From: Crossaster papposus | Lineage: Eukaryota; Echinodermata; Asteroidea; Velatida; Solasteridae | Assembly: GCA_037893245.1 (NCBI GenBank) | Contig: JBAIAA010000414.1 | Coordinates: 434,001-498,000 of the forward strand | Direction of reading: 5' to 3' | DNA: 64,000 nucleotides | Shown: positions 11,691 to 26,600 of the stretch, piece by piece | Numbering within the stretch: the stretch's first letter is position 1 | Layout of the letters: every line of letters begins with the position of its first letter | Notes under the pieces: model-generated | What the model saw: the letters and a program-made list of their open reading frames with translations, nothing else | Database searches by the model: none | Told to the model about the DNA's origin: nothing | Program-made: the position numbers and the translations under genes

Positions 11691-14600
11691 ATGGCAGAAT
11701 ACGCACGTGAACCATGGTAAGTTTTGCGAGAGAATGTAGACATCTTTCATGACATTTATGCTTGTTTAAACTGCATAATTTAATATTTAATTTCGTGGGT
11801 AAACAGGGGATGTGTTGACTATATTGTATTGACGGTGTTTTATTTGAGTAAATGCGAGTTAAATCATGTTGAGCATGTGCATTGATTTGATGTTACATCA
11901 TTCGCCGTTTTTTATATTTGCCATTTCATTGCCTGTATAGATCGGGGCGGACATCCGGGAACTGTCATAAAAACGCGTCATAATACGTACACTGCGCCGT
12001 TAAGAACGATGATCGCGCGCGCAGTCTTGTATGCTACAGTGCAGTGTCAGCACGTATTGTTTTCATCGGCGCGCTGACCTGCGACGTATGTCCGTCCCGA
12101 TCTATACAATTGCTTTTAAGTAATATTACACTCGCGCATGCGCGAACGCACTCTAACAACCATTTTTAAAGATAAACAATGATGTCGGCCCGATAACAAT
12201 GGCAATGCACATTAGGTTGGCGTAGCGGTTCTTTCCTCGCCTTCCAACAGTACTAAAAAATGTCATTGGGATATAAAGCTAGACCGAGTTACTGGTTATC
12301 GTTTTTTTAACATTTGGGCATTATCTTGCGCTACTAGAGGCCGAGCCAGGAGAATATTGAAATCCTATCAGCTCTAGAAAGTGGTTCCAAATGTCGCCAA
12401 AATCCACACAAATACTTAACAAAATACCTCTAAATCGTCTAAATAACCTTCCATATGTATGTGTCCAAGCTGAGTTAACGAACTTCTAAGGTATTCACGA
12501 TCAATTCTTGACCTGCAAATCAAGGAAATTTGACGCCAGTTTTCCAGCGCGTACTGAACTTTTGCATGGCTGCCATTTTTGTGATGAGCAAACCGAGCAT
12601 TGTGGGTATTCTGTGACGTCACCTCCAAGGTGCGTGCCGACCGTACCACTATACGCGGGGTGCTCTGCGATGTCACAGATCATTGTATCGCGCGCGCAAC
12701 GCGATACTCCGACCTGTGACATCGGAGAGTACCCCCGCGTATAGTGGTACGGTCGGCATGCACTTTGGCAGTGACGTCACAGGCAATCACAAAAATGGCG
12801 GCCATGCAAAAGTTCAGTACACGCTGGAAAACTGGCGTCGAATTTCCTTGATTTGCAGGTCAAGAATTGATCGTGAATACCTTAGAAGTTCGTTAACTCA
12901 GCTTGGACACATATGGAAGGTTATTTAGACGATTTAGAGGTATTTTGTTAAGTATTTGTGTGGATTTTGGCGACATTTTGAACCACTTTCTAGAGCTGAT
13001 AGGATTTCAATATTCTCCTGGCTCGGCCTCTAGTAGCGCAAGATAATGCCCAAATGTTAAAAAAGCGATAACTAGAGGCCAGTAACTCGGTCTAGGGATA
13101 AGCCAATTCGGTATTCCAACTGCGCAGCGCATGTGCACAACAAGATTCAACAATTTTTCTCAAGGCCAGGAATAAACATTTCATCGATTGCGTGCAAAAG
13201 CATAGCGGGTACCAGCAAATTTTAAGAGATCGTTGTGTTCTAAAGTTACTAAATTTAATAACATTTTTTTGTTTACGTTTTGGTGTTTTCAGGTGTTTTG
13301 TGTTGCCAAACGTTTGTTCACAAGAAAATACAGAGAATGCAGATTCGGTTACCACGTCCCCCATAGGCATAGCCTTGTGTGCATTTGTCTGGCGTGTTTA
13401 TCCCGCGAGAAAAATTGTTGCATCTTGTTGTGCACATGCGCAGTTGGAATACCGAATTGGCTTATATTGGCATACCACCAGAATTAGAGTCCAACAGTTT
13501 GTGTGTACAATTTACGATATAGTGTTTGAATTTGCCAGGATAGGTAAGATTAGGGTTAGAGTTGATGTTAAAGGTAGAATACACCATTTGCAGATATCAA
13601 AAATATTTACTAGGGTTTTCATGTAAAAATTACTCCTCCAATTATTCCTCGGTCAGTTAAACGATATTCACTAAAATATGGTACAACCCCCCAAATCCAA
13701 CCATTCCTGATAATTCAAGCAATTATCAATGGTGTCCTACCTTTACATCTACCCATTTCTGATAATTCAAGCAATTGCCAATGGTGTATCCTACCTTTAC
13801 ATCCACCCATTCCTGATAATTCAAGCAATTTCCAATGGTGTATCCTACCATTAAAGCTGATCCTAAAGCTTCCTAAGTTTGTACGTAATAGTCAGTTTTT
13901 GTGTGTATTTTCGTTCACTTTTTGTGTAGATTTGCTAAACTATACATTTTTTGAAACGTTGGGATATACTTAACATGAAAACTAATGTTTAAATTTGTTT
14001 TCACGTTTTTTATGGCGGCCATCTTGGATTTTTTAATGGCATTTTGATGGCGTCATGATGACGTCACACATTTTTCACAATTGTGTGCGTATGTCTATGA
14101 CCCAATAAACATATTACAAAAAGAATTTTAAATTTATTAAGTTCTGTTGATGAAACAAAATCATACAAAAATCACACGATGACGTCATCATGATGTCACT
14201 TCAATTTATATCTATAACACAACCCGCCATACCTGCATACCAAGTTTGAACTCAATCGGACTTATACTTCCAGAGATATACGGCAATGAACAAAAATGGA
14301 CCTTTAATGTGAGACCCAATGACTTTTCATGTGTCACGTCACATTAAAGGTCAATTATTTCTTCAAAAGACTGTGAAAATCAATGTAAACATTGGTTTTC
14401 ATGTTCAGTATATCCTAACGTTTCCAAAAATGTATAGTTTAGCAAATCTACAAAAAAAGTGAACGAAACTTTCATTATGTACGTACATTATGAACCTGAC
14501 TTTAAACTGCATTGCTTGTTTGCCATTCGTACTCGTCATGGAACGGGAATGACAAACGGGTTTATTAGACCTAACTTTTCTTTGGTTTGATATCTTTCAG

Positions 14601-17600
14601 TCCATGGAGGATAGTAGACGATTGCGGTGGTGCCTTCTCCATGGGATGCATCGGTGGTGGAGTGGTCCATTCTATATTAGGAGCCAGAAATGCACCAGCC
14701 GTAAGTAGAAACTCCCTTCATAACAAGAGATTTAAAAAAACAAAAAAAAACAAGGAAAACTACACCTGCTAAATTTCCCCTGTGGTTCATTTGAAATGTT
14801 GTACCAACAAAAAACAAGTATACTATTTTATTATGTGACACCGGAAAGTCGGAGTCGAAATAGGGACGAGGAAGAACAGCTTTCGTTTACCATTGGTTTA
14901 TTCTGTAATAAATGTAGAGAAGAGAGCAGATATACAACGATGTTGATCCTCTAGCATTACAAATGTGAATGCGAGTGTGTCAATAATCTTTAAGTAATTT
15001 ACACAAATGAGACACAACTAGAACTTAACAAAATGCAATAATTATCAAAAGAGAAGTTAATCCAATCAGACAGTTATAGCATCAAAAACCATTATGAATA
15101 AACACGTTAGCAATATATTAATTCAAACGATGTGGCGTTCCCGCCAAAAGGTAAGTATCGGCCGCCATCTTGCTGCCACTCCTTGGACTCCATTAATTAA
15201 TGAAAATACACTGTTACTATAAACCTTAGAGGATACTGCGAATCTGAGGATATAATAATACTAATAAAACGAACTCTAGTTGATTAAGATAATGTGAATA
15301 AATGAAGTGATGTATTTACCTGTAATAAATGTAGAGAAGAGAGCAGATATACAACGATGTTGATCCTCTAGCATTACAAATGTGAATGCGAGTGTAAGGG
15401 CTTGTGAGGGCGCCAGTGAAACCAGTGAAGTCATGTAAGATTTACATAATAAAGGTACATTTATATAAATTTACATAATAAAGGTGAATGGCGGATGGAT
15501 ACAACAGGTACGGATACAGAGTTGCACCTAATGTACCATAATTAAGGAATACATTAAATTTAAAAGGGGGGGTATCTTTTTAACTGTCACATTATCCCCT
15601 CTGCTCAAGAAAAGTCGTCCTCGACTTTTGCTTTGTTTTAAATTATACTGTACATATTTAAAATACAAATAATTTTAAGTTTACTGTGTGGTCAACTTCT
15701 TTCACATGTATTACATAAACATTTTTCATGTATCCTTTTGTTTTAAATATATAATTTTGGAGATCCCACTTCGAACTCTCGAAATGCAATCCAAGAGGGT
15801 GCTCCTGGAAATGGGTGTCTTTCCTAAATGGAGACCTTACCGGAGGGACTACGCCCTCCACCCAGAAAGAACGAGAATATTACAGCTCCTTCAACAAGAG
15901 GGGCGCATATACCAAACAACATAAATTTGCATTATTTACAGTGTCAAGAAGTATATTAACTCCACTTTTCTTGTATACATACTTTAAGCAAAGCTTGAAT
16001 ATTTTATACATTAATACAAACAAATTAATTTTGAGATGGCATAAAACATTGAAATAATTAATCTTCTGACATTAATCTCAACAATGCTTTCTTTCTAGTT
16101 AAAGCCATTTCTGGGCTCTTCCATTTCACTAAGAGAGCTTTACCTCTTTCAAGTTTACATAAGTGAGATTTGTCATAATTAACGAGGTGTTGTTTAGTCT
16201 GCCCTAAGAAGTCGTATGTTAGTCGATCAATTGGTCTTCTGGTTCTCTTTGGTCTAGATATTGCTCCTAGAGGTTCAAGAATAGGCTCGGGGAGTATTTT
16301 CGACTGTGGTTCAAAAGGGGGTTGAGGCGTCGAGGAAAGCCGAGAATGAAGCTCTGGTGGAAATAAACTCTCTAGCGGAGGTTCGGGTGGAGATAGAGGT
16401 TCTAATGATGGAGATGGAGGCTCCGATGGTGGAGATGGAGGCTCCGATGGTGGAGATGGAGGCTCCGATGGTGGAGATGGAGGCTCCGATGGTGGAGATG
16501 GAGGCTCCGATGGTGGAGATGGTGGCTCTGATGACGGAGATGGAGGCTCCGATGATGGAGATGGAGGCTCCGATGGTGGAGATGATGGCTCCGATGATGG
16601 AGATGGTGGCTCTGATGATGGAGATACAAGTTTTGGCGGAGGTTCTGAAGGAGGAAGTTCTTGTCTTATGTGAACAGGATAAAAGACAATTCCAGCATCT
16701 TCGTCCGTGTTGTCACTTGAACTGCTGTCTTCATAGATGATCTTTTTGTCTGCTTGGATTTTCTCAGGGGTTGTCTTTATTTTGACTTCAGGTGAAGCTG
16801 GTTCTCCGTCTCCTATCACTACTGGGAGGAACATGCAAGGTGTGAGGAGGTTCCTATGTACTGTTCTTTCTCTACTAGAAGTAGAGGAACGGACAGTGTA
16901 CACGGGGATACCTTCATGTTTCGAAACAATGATGTAGGGATGCATTTCCCATCTGTTCGCCAACTTGTGCGTTCCTATGATATGCTTTTCTTGCACCAAG
17001 ACACGGTCACCAGGTTGCAGGGGGGCATCATGGGTCTTGTGGTCGTAGTTGCGCTTTTGTTTTGCTTTCGCCTGACTTGCTAGCTTGCTGGCTGTCTTGT
17101 AGGACGATGTTAAGTGTTGTTTGAGGTTCTGTACATAGTCGTTATACTCGGGAGGTGTGTCGTCATTTGTGTTGTTGATTCCAAACATGAGATCGACCGG
17201 GAGGTTGGGGTGACGCCCAAACATCAAAAAGAACGGAGGAAAACCTGTGGTGTCGTGGCAGGTAGCGTTGTAAGCGTGGCACATCGCTCCTACGTATTGC
17301 TTCCAATTTTTCTTTTGACTGTCGTCGAGTGTTCCCAACATGTTCAACAAGGTATGGTTAAACCTTTCGGTTTGCCCGTTACCCTGAGGATGATAGGGCG
17401 TCGTCCTACTTTTCTGAATTCCACAAACTTTACAAAGTTCTTGGATGACTCGACTTTCAAAGTTACGACCTTGATCTGAGTGTATGCGGGCTGGAAATCC
17501 ATAATGAAGGATGAAGCTTTCCCATAGTACCCGTGCTACCGTTTCTGCCTTCTGATCTAGAGTAGGAAACGCTTGGGCATACTTGGTGAAGTGGTCCGTT

Positions 17601-20600
17601 ATGACCAAGATATTTTCATGACCACCTTTACTCCGTTCAAGCTTCAAGTAGTCGATGCACACGAGTTGCAGTGGCTCGTTTGTTTGAATTGAGACCAACG
17701 GAGCACGGACCCTTCCTGTTGCAGTTTTTCTTAGACAGCATCGTTGGCAAGTCTTACACCACCTTGCAACATCTTGAGCCATTCTAGGCCAAAAGAATCT
17801 CCGTCGGACCATGTCTAAAGTTCGGTCGTAGCCAAGGTGTCCGATGTCATCGTGTAGACCCGTCATGGCAGTATCTCGATAGAACGTAGGCAGGACCAAC
17901 TGGTGTGTATACGTACCATCCGTTGTCTTGCGGAGACGGTAGAGGACATGGTCTCTTAACTCCAGCTTTTCCCACTGTCTGAAGTATATGAGACATTCTG
18001 GAGAGCTATCTCTTCTGATTTGGTCGTCAGGTCTCTGGCCTTTCTCGAGAAGCTGGATGACTAGGGAGATACTGGGGTCATCGCGTTGAGTCAGAGCCAG
18101 TTGATGTTTGGACAAACCCGGAAGATCATTTTTACCGACCTTGAGCTTCACAGAAGTAGGGAGCCTTGCTTGCTGTCTGGTTGTGACGTTACATTGTCCC
18201 GTTTGGGCTTCTATGAAAGGATATGAATTGGAAGGGTGACCACCACAGATCGCCTGAACAACATCGGGGGGAATTGCCAGTGCTCCCTGATCCAAGGTGG
18301 GTGAAGGGTCTGACAATTTCGGCTGTGGTTGCCTAGACAAGGCGTCTGCTGCAGAATTGTTTCTCCCAGGCTTGTATTTGATGGTGAAATTAAATTGTGA
18401 AAGGGCAGCAGCCCATCGTTGTCCGGTGGCGTCAAGCTTTGCTGTGCTCTGGATGTAGAGGAGTGGGTTGTTATCTGTCCAAACGGTAAATGTGTTGCCT
18501 AAAAGGTAATCCCGCAGTTTGTCGGTAACAGCCCACTTTAATGCGAGAAACTCGAGCTTATGCGCTGGATAACGGGTCTCTGATGGACTTAGTCCCCTGC
18601 TGGCGTAGGCTACGACTCGTTCTTGACCATCTTGAATTTGACTTAGCACCGCTCCAAGTCCGGTTCCTGACGCGTCAGTTTGTAGAATGAATGGTTGAGT
18701 GTAGTCAGCAAATGCAAGGATTGGTGCAGATGTCATCAGGTGTTTCAGGACTTCAAACGCATGCTGGCATTCGTCTGACCAAATGAAAGGAGGAACCGAT
18801 ACAGACTTCCTGTTCTTGCCATTTTTCCTCCGTCTTGGGTTTCCAGCAGTGAGCTTGTAGAGAGGTGCAACGATGTTTGAGTATCCCTTGATATATCGTC
18901 GATAATACCCCGTGAAACCTAGGAACCGAAGTAATTCTTTGTGGTTGCGAGGTGTTTCCCAGTCCCTAACTTTAGCAACTTTATCAGGATCTGTAGATAT
19001 GCCTGCTGCCGACACAATGTGGCCAAGGTATGTCACTTCTTTTCGGATGAGATGGCACTTGGAAGGCTTTAGCTTCAATCCATGCCGACGGAGGCAGGCA
19101 AATACCTTCTCTAATCGCTGCAGGTGTTGTTTAAATGTTGATGAAAAAACGATGACGTCGTCAAGGTAAAGTAGTACAGAAGAATAGTTCTGGTCCTCTA
19201 GACAGGTCTGCATTAATCGCTGGAACGTTGCCGGTGCGTTTTGAAGGCCGAAAGGCATTCGATTGCACTCGTAGAGACCCATAGGGGAAGTAAATGCAGT
19301 TTTGGCCTTGTCTTGCTCCTCTACCTCAACTTGCCAATAGCCTGATGTTAGGTCGAGGGTGGAGAAGAATTTGGCATTACCCAGGGCATCTAAAGCTTCC
19401 TCAATCCGCGGAAGAGGGTACGCATCGCGGATGGTCCTGCTATTGAGTTGGCGGTAATCTATACAGATTCGTAAGGTACCGTCTTTTTTGTGGACGATAA
19501 CCAATGGTGAGGCGTAAGGGCTGTTGCTACGGCGAATAACCTCAGCCTGTTCCATCTTCTGAAGTTGTTCTTTGACCACTTGGTACTGGCGAGGAGGTAT
19601 TCTCCGATAAGGAAGCCGGAACGGATGGTTATCCATGAGAGGTATCGAATGCTTCACAGTAACGGTTCGTCCGAAGTCGAGAGAGTCGACAGAAAAGATA
19701 TCTGTGAACTCTAGAAGGAGATTATGAAGTTGCTCCCTCTGCACCTCATCTTCACGTGCAGATTCAGGCAGGTCGAGAGACGATATGATGTCGGCTAGTT
19801 GCTTAGTTGTTCCGATGTTCCTCACATGAGCACGCGGGCAGCCATCATTAGGATGAAGTGAAGTAGACAGTGTTTCTGCCATCTTGGTGGTTTGTTTTGT
19901 CTCATCTACCCGTAGAACCGAGTATACTTGGGCTAGCTGACAGTTTTTAGAGATTACAACAGGTCTGGCTGAAATGTTGCATATCCTTACTGGTACTCGG
20001 CGGTTCGGTCCTACGTCGGCAAGCAGATGTCCAATTCTTAAGCAGGATGCACTATTTGGTAGACCTTCGATTACGGCAGTGTAAGGACGACCTGTTGGGT
20101 TGGGCGGCGCTTCGCAGATAATATCGACTTCTGTGCCTGGTTGTATCTTTCTAGGGTAGCGTCCCACGTACTTTGCATAACCCATTCTGCCGTGTTGGTC
20201 CCCAAAATCAGTGATGGATGTATTGACGTATGCAGTGTACCATGCTGTGTTTTCCTCTTTTAGGTGTTGCATAAAGTAGTTACCTCTTTCAATCTGCTGA
20301 TCTCGTCTCGAAGCCCGGATGACATTCGTTCCTATTAAAACTGGTACTTGCTGACGGTAGCTATCGGTACGAACAACAAAAACTGGTACATCATCGTACG
20401 TGATGCCTAGGACCGTGAGAGAAATGCGAAGAATCCCCAAGTACGAAACTTTTTGGCCGCCGGCACCTTCTATGTAAACATCACCCGAGGACAATTTGAT
20501 ATCTTTGAGCTTGGGATGTTTCCTCCACATATCTTCAGTAACAGAGGTTACCTGGGATCCAGAGTCGATCAATGCTCGATAACTCTGTCCATTAACCTCT

Positions 20601-23600
20601 ACAATGTCTTCATTGTGTGGGCCGATCAACTGCTGGTGGTCTAGCCTCACATTATCACAATGAATCGTTGAACATTGTTGGCCTGTTGTAGATTTGGGCG
20701 GAGTTCGGCCTATTGGGCGTGATTTGGGGCCACCGACGGTTTGCCCTGGTTCCGGGGGCCCTGGAAGTTTAACGAAATGTTTCTGCAACCTCGAGCTATA
20801 TGACCCTCTTGGCCACATCGGAAACAGATGAAAACTTTTTGCTGGCTCGCATCTGAAGGAGATTGTTGCTGATACTGTTGCTGTTGCTGTTTGGGATACT
20901 GCTCAGTGGGACTCTGCTGCGGTCGGTACTGCTGCTGCTGCGGTCGGTACTGTTGCTGCTGCGGTCGGTACTGTTGCTGCTGCGGTCGGTACTGTTGCTG
21001 CTGCTGTAATTGTTGGTACGGGTTTGGTGCTGGTGTCGTGATGTGCTCCACAGTCTGGGCCAATTCTTGAACTTTCAAGATCAGACTCTGAAGAATTTCA
21101 TCAGTGGGACTCTGCCCTTGATTTGTTGGTAGATCGCTAGTGGACGCCGCCTGCTGTTTAAGAGCGGATGTCACTTTATGCTGTTTCAGCTGTGATTGAG
21201 TGTGGGATGTAGGTTGTGGTGGAACATACTGTGGCTGCGACTGGGCCTTCGCTTCTGTTTTGGGGTGTGATAGGGTTTCAGTCCTGCGTTCTCGTTCAAT
21301 CTGTCTAACTTCCATTTGCAGCTGACGAAATAACATCTCCCTAGGTTTCATTGGGGCCAGGCGGTTGGTTATCTTTTCATCTTTGACGCCACGCATAAAT
21401 TGCTGTGTGAGCATTCCGTTTCTGCTGGGAAGGGGGTGGCAGTTGTTCATCTGCTCCTCCACTGTCCGAAGTGTTGCTTCAAGTTCTACAGCGTAAATAC
21501 CAGGTGACTCATTTGGTTGTCTCAAACGCTCGTAGAAATTGGCGAGTGGGTCCCCTCTCATGGCTATGTCTCCGAACTGTGCCTTTAGCTCAGCAAAGGC
21601 GCTGCTTGGAGTTTGTTCGTCAGGAGACAGATTAAGCACGAGTTTCCTGGCTGCTCCTCCGAGGTTCCTGACAATGGTCGAAAATTTCATCTCTGATGGC
21701 ATGGCTGTGTTTTCAATTAGGTAAGTCATGTCCCTCACCCAGTCCTCAATACACACCGTTGAACCTTCTCGGCCGGTATATATGGGTACACTTTTAATCT
21801 GATGAGATGGCATCAGCTGCAGAGGGGTTGAAGGAGAACGAGATTGTTGATTTCTCCGTTGAGGTGTATATCCTGTGTAGTCCGGCGGCCTGGAGCTTTC
21901 GGCACGGGTACCAGGCTCATATCGGGTTGTGTCACTGTACGTAGCTCTCGACTGTCGTCGGTTGGGTGCTTGAGGCCGGGGAAAGCTTTGATCAATTCGT
22001 CTCTCCAAAGTCTGCAGGTCTGCGATTAGTTGCTCTTCTGTCTCTGTGTGGTGTTGTCCGTGGATCGGCAATTCATCGTGGGTTTCTGAAGCTGTTGTGG
22101 GATGGCGAGGTGAGGTTGTGGAATGGGTTGTTGATGGGGTTCCTGAGTATCGGACTGTTCTAGGGGTGGCGGGGTATAAGTACTCTTCCTGAGACCGTTT
22201 TCTAGAAGTAGTCATGATGTCTGGTAATGAAGTACTAAGTAGTAGCCCTACTAACACTATAAAAGCAAGAGCGTCAATGGTACTAGGCATCAAATTATTA
22301 CAGTTTAGGAACAAAATACAAGATCAAGAATATTGCAAGAACGAAAACGATATACGAAAAACAATAACGATTATTCAAATCTTCCTGTCAAAGATAAATC
22401 AACAAAACAATTTCTACCCATTCACATAAAATATCGCTCAACTTGCGCTGTGGGTGGATCAGTCAACGAGTGAATTTGCGATTACAAAGGAACAGCTAAT
22501 TCGAGAAGAACCATTACCAAATTGTAAAATGGTATAAATACAGTATTTATCAAATCTGCAAATGAAAATATCAAATCTGATAGCTATACTGACTTAAATG
22601 TTCTGATGTCAAACCAAATTAAATTGGACACCAAAATAAGATGCAAAATGAAAGCAAACTTGGGAAAGTGTAACAGAGCGTAAATCAGTGAAATCAGAAC
22701 ACTCAGTTTACCATGCAATAATATAAATCAAAACTCCAACACACGAGTTGCGTCTCGTATGGGCTTGGGGTTGGTTCTTACGGCATTTGGTTTGCTACGA
22801 GTAATACTTTTCTTCTTTCCGTAAACTCAAATCGACTATTTGTGTAAATTCCTAGTCATAAACAGACGCCTGTCAATACGCCTTATAATGGGTGCGCTTA
22901 GCTGTGGTATGGGAGGACCAAGACAAATAACTGTTCGTGTTATTGTTTGGGCTAACACACACAATACAACAATGAACTAGCAACCAGTTGGGACTTTTGT
23001 CCGCAGTAATTTGGTAAAATAACTCAAGCCTCTACCTTTTGCTAATCCGGATTCTTGTCTTGAAGTATGTTCACAGGTGTTCTTTGGTTGACCCTTGAGT
23101 TGGCATGTACTCGTAATGTACTTCTCGGCAGGTTCTGCAGTAACTGGCCGGGCTGATCAAGGCGAGTAAATGTACAGTTCAAGGCCTTCAACGTAAACTC
23201 AACTAACAAGAAAAAACGGTGCAGTTCTTGAATCTTCACTCAGTGATGATTGTAATGTGGTGATCAAGAAGCCTATATGTTCCGCAATTTCGAACTCTGT
23301 TTCAGAGAAAGAGAAACACCTGTCCAAGTTAAATGTAGACTTTCTTCGCTGTAGTCACTGGATGTGTGACCACTGGGGAAAGGACAGCTAGCTGGCTTGT
23401 TCGACGGGCCCACGGGTTCAACATCGATGGGTACTTCGAGCTGGTTCGATGTCCTGACACCGACTTGGCTACAGGACTCGGGCTCGTCCAGTCGCAGTCA
23501 GCGGTTTGGCCGCTGGTACATCCAAAAGACGAATCCTGGCGAGGCCGGCTGGCTGTGGCGCTGTGGTCGTGATCAGGACAGGGGTAGCATGTTGGCTTGA

Positions 23601-26600
23601 ATGGACAATATCAGCTTGTACGGCAAGCGGATCCGGCTTGAAGGTATTCGAAAGGCTGTGGTTGTTTTCCTCTACCCGGATCTTCCACCAAATGTGACAC
23701 CGGAAAGTCGGAGTCGAAATAGGGACGAGGAAGAACAGCTTTCGTTTACCATTGGTTTATTCTGTAATAAATGTAGAGAAGAGAGCAGATATACAACGAT
23801 GTTGATCCTCTAGCATTACAAATGTGAATGCGAGTGTGTCAATAATCTTTAAGTAATTTACACAAATGAGACACAACTAGAACTTAACAAAATGCAATAA
23901 TTATCAAAAGAGAAGTTAATCCAATCAGACAGTTATAGCATCAAAAACCATTATGAATAAACACGTTAGCAATATATTAATTCAAACGATGTGGCGTTCC
24001 CGCCAAAAGGTAAGTATCGGCCGCCATCTTGCTGCCACTCCTTGGACTCCATTAATTAATGAAAATACACTGTTACTATAAACCTTAGAGGATACTGCGA
24101 ATCTGAGGATATAATAATACTAATAAAACGAACTCTAGTTGATTAAGATAATGTAAATAAATGAAGTGATGTATTTACCTGTAATAAATGTAGAGAAGAG
24201 AGCAGATATACAACGATGTTGATCCTCTAGCATTACAAATGTGAATGCAAGTGTAAGGGCTTGTGAGGGCGCCAGTGAAACCAGTGAAGTCATGTAAGAT
24301 TTACATAATAAAGGTACATTTATATAAATTTACATAATAAAGGTGAATGGCGGATGGATACAACAGGTACGGATACAGAGTTGCACCTAATGTACCATAA
24401 TTAAGGAATACATTAAATTTAAAAGGGGGGGTATCTTTTTAACTGTCACAATTATATTAATTCTTTCTGGTTAAACCAGAAAAAGAAAGCTTTTGATGAA
24501 TCCTTGGTTTCATAATATGAAACCAAGGATCCATCAAAAGCGTCCAAGGCACTGTAGCTCGTAAGCCTAAAGAAACGTACAAAGAAAAGACAACAAAAAG
24601 AAGGTACAGTTTTAGAGGTTGGAAGAAAACCCCAGAAGAATATCCTGTGGAAAACCCACAGAATCGGGCAGAGACTGACAACCCAATTCACATATTGGCT
24701 CAGGCCAGGATTCGAACCCCGGTCACAGCGGTGGAAGGCAAGGAAAAAACAGCTACATGTACGCCAACCTGACTTTGTAAAGAATTTTAATTTGAGTGAT
24801 CCCCAGTTTGCTATTTCCCAGGTCAATTTCCTAGCAACATTGCTAATGTTGCTTAGTATCGTGACCTTAGGCGTGATTCCTGGCCACATGACCATTACGG
24901 GTTTATGGCTTCTGACTAGGTAAAGTCTTATTTACATACGGCACATGCATTAGAGAGCACTATTGTGAATTTGTATACATACATAGGCATGTATTTTTTC
25001 TGGCAAAAAAATATTTAAACTTGCAAAGTTTAAGAGTGCCAATCACAAAATTGTCATGATTGTATTTGTTACTATTACATGATAAACTAACTTTAATAAT
25101 TCAAGGTCAATGCGTCATGCTATGATTTCTATAAAATTGTATGAAATGGCGACTATTTAAAGAGCTATAAAATGATGTACAGCTTGGTCTTCTAATTGCT
25201 ATACTTTTAGAGCTATACGTACAGTGGACCACCGCTATACCAAAAACTGCTTTACCGAACACCATCCTTGTCTCCCGATTTTTGTCTACAAAAATACCAA
25301 ACATTTAACAAAATCCACCGTCCTTTGCTCCCGATCAGTGTGTCCAAACATATCAAACATTTTTGTTAAAAATATGTCAATATATTTTTAGAAATCCACT
25401 TGGTATAAACGATATTTTATTCCCGAACGTCAAACTTCTGGTGCTTCATGTTAACTGAGGGCACCTGATGGACCGACGGCTGAAAATCGATATACCAAAC
25501 GATCGATATACCGAACGATCGATATACCGAACCAAATCTGTGGATCTCGGGAGTTTATAGCTGTGTTCCACTGTATTTTAAATTTGGAGGTCATGCTAAT
25601 TACTAATTAAAGTTTGCTGACCTGTATATCACAAGCTAACGAGCAAAATTACATCAACAAAATCATTTGTGGAGGTTTCTCATATAGGCCAGTCATAACA
25701 CGGAATTTAATTTTAATATGTTGAGGTCGGGTACAAAGTCGTGTTAAAGGTAGGATACACCATTGGTAATTGCTTGAATTATTGGATTTGAGGGGTTGTA
25801 TTTTATAGTAAATATCGTTTAACTGACAAAGTTTTACCATTATGGATGCCGAGAAAAGCACAAACAACATCGTTTGTTTTCAACCAGCGTCGAGCAGTTA
25901 TTCTTATGTTATTTTTTGAAAAATCGATTTTGGAGATTGCCGTACGGCGATCGCGAAAATCTATTTTTCAAAAATTATATTTTTCAGAATAATTACAGGA
26001 CATCTAGTGCAATCATTTTGCTGGATGCCTAGAATCATTATTTACTTTAATATGAGTAAGATATTTCTTAATAATTCGATAGTAAATATTTTCGATATCT
26101 GCAAATGGTGTATACTACCTTTAAATTGACACGGAATGACCCAAAAGTAGACATGATGGGAAACAACAATACAAAATAGTTTCACTTGTCTTTGATGGAT
26201 GTGTTTTGATTGCAGGGTTTCAGACAGAGGCTCATTGGTAGCTTCTTAACAGTCAAACACAAAGCACCTATCGTTGGGGGTAAGTGTAACCTTGTTGCCA
26301 AAACTTTCTCTGGAGAAATGAAGTTGGCAAGGTGTATCAGATGTACAAGTCTCCTGGACCTAGCTCCATTGAGCATTCAACACCTGTGCATTAATGGCCA
26401 CTTCTGAGACAATGAGATCTACAATCATGGCCAAAATGGTTGGGACACATGACAATATACCCTCGCCAGGGTTCTAGCTAGGACCTTTTTAGTGCCGTGT
26501 AAATTATCAGATTGCGAAGCGTTGCAAGCGCAGCTTTCGCGCCCCACGGCCGGGGGTCCAGTTTATTTTTGCATGTTTCTGTGAAAGTGTAGCTAAGTTA

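Larger units (their letters stand above)
14834..24450 (-). mobile_element. Ty3/gypsy LTR retrotransposon, whole-looking and young
   Basis: The 9617-bp element is inserted in antisense orientation in TIMM17 intron 2 and flanked by a 4-bp duplication, ATTA (14830-14833 and 24451-24454). Two 758-bp LTRs, TG...CA on the element strand, differ at about two positions by eye, so insertion was recent. Read on the minus strand, the order is 5' LTR, a candidate tRNA-primed primer-binding site starting TGGTGGAAGATCC two bases inside the LTR, gag, pol (protease, RT, RNase H, integrase), a purine-rich tract (AGAGGGGATAA) and the 3' LTR. This protease-RT-RNase H-integrase order defines Ty3/gypsy. No env-like frame is seen. 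It looks whole, with no obvious breaks. Confidence 0.96.

Noticed and set aside
16306-16740. Plus-strand frame of MVEMEAP repeats and a minus-strand His-rich frame
   Set aside because: Other-frame shadows of the SEPPSPP repeat at the end of the retrotransposon pol frame.
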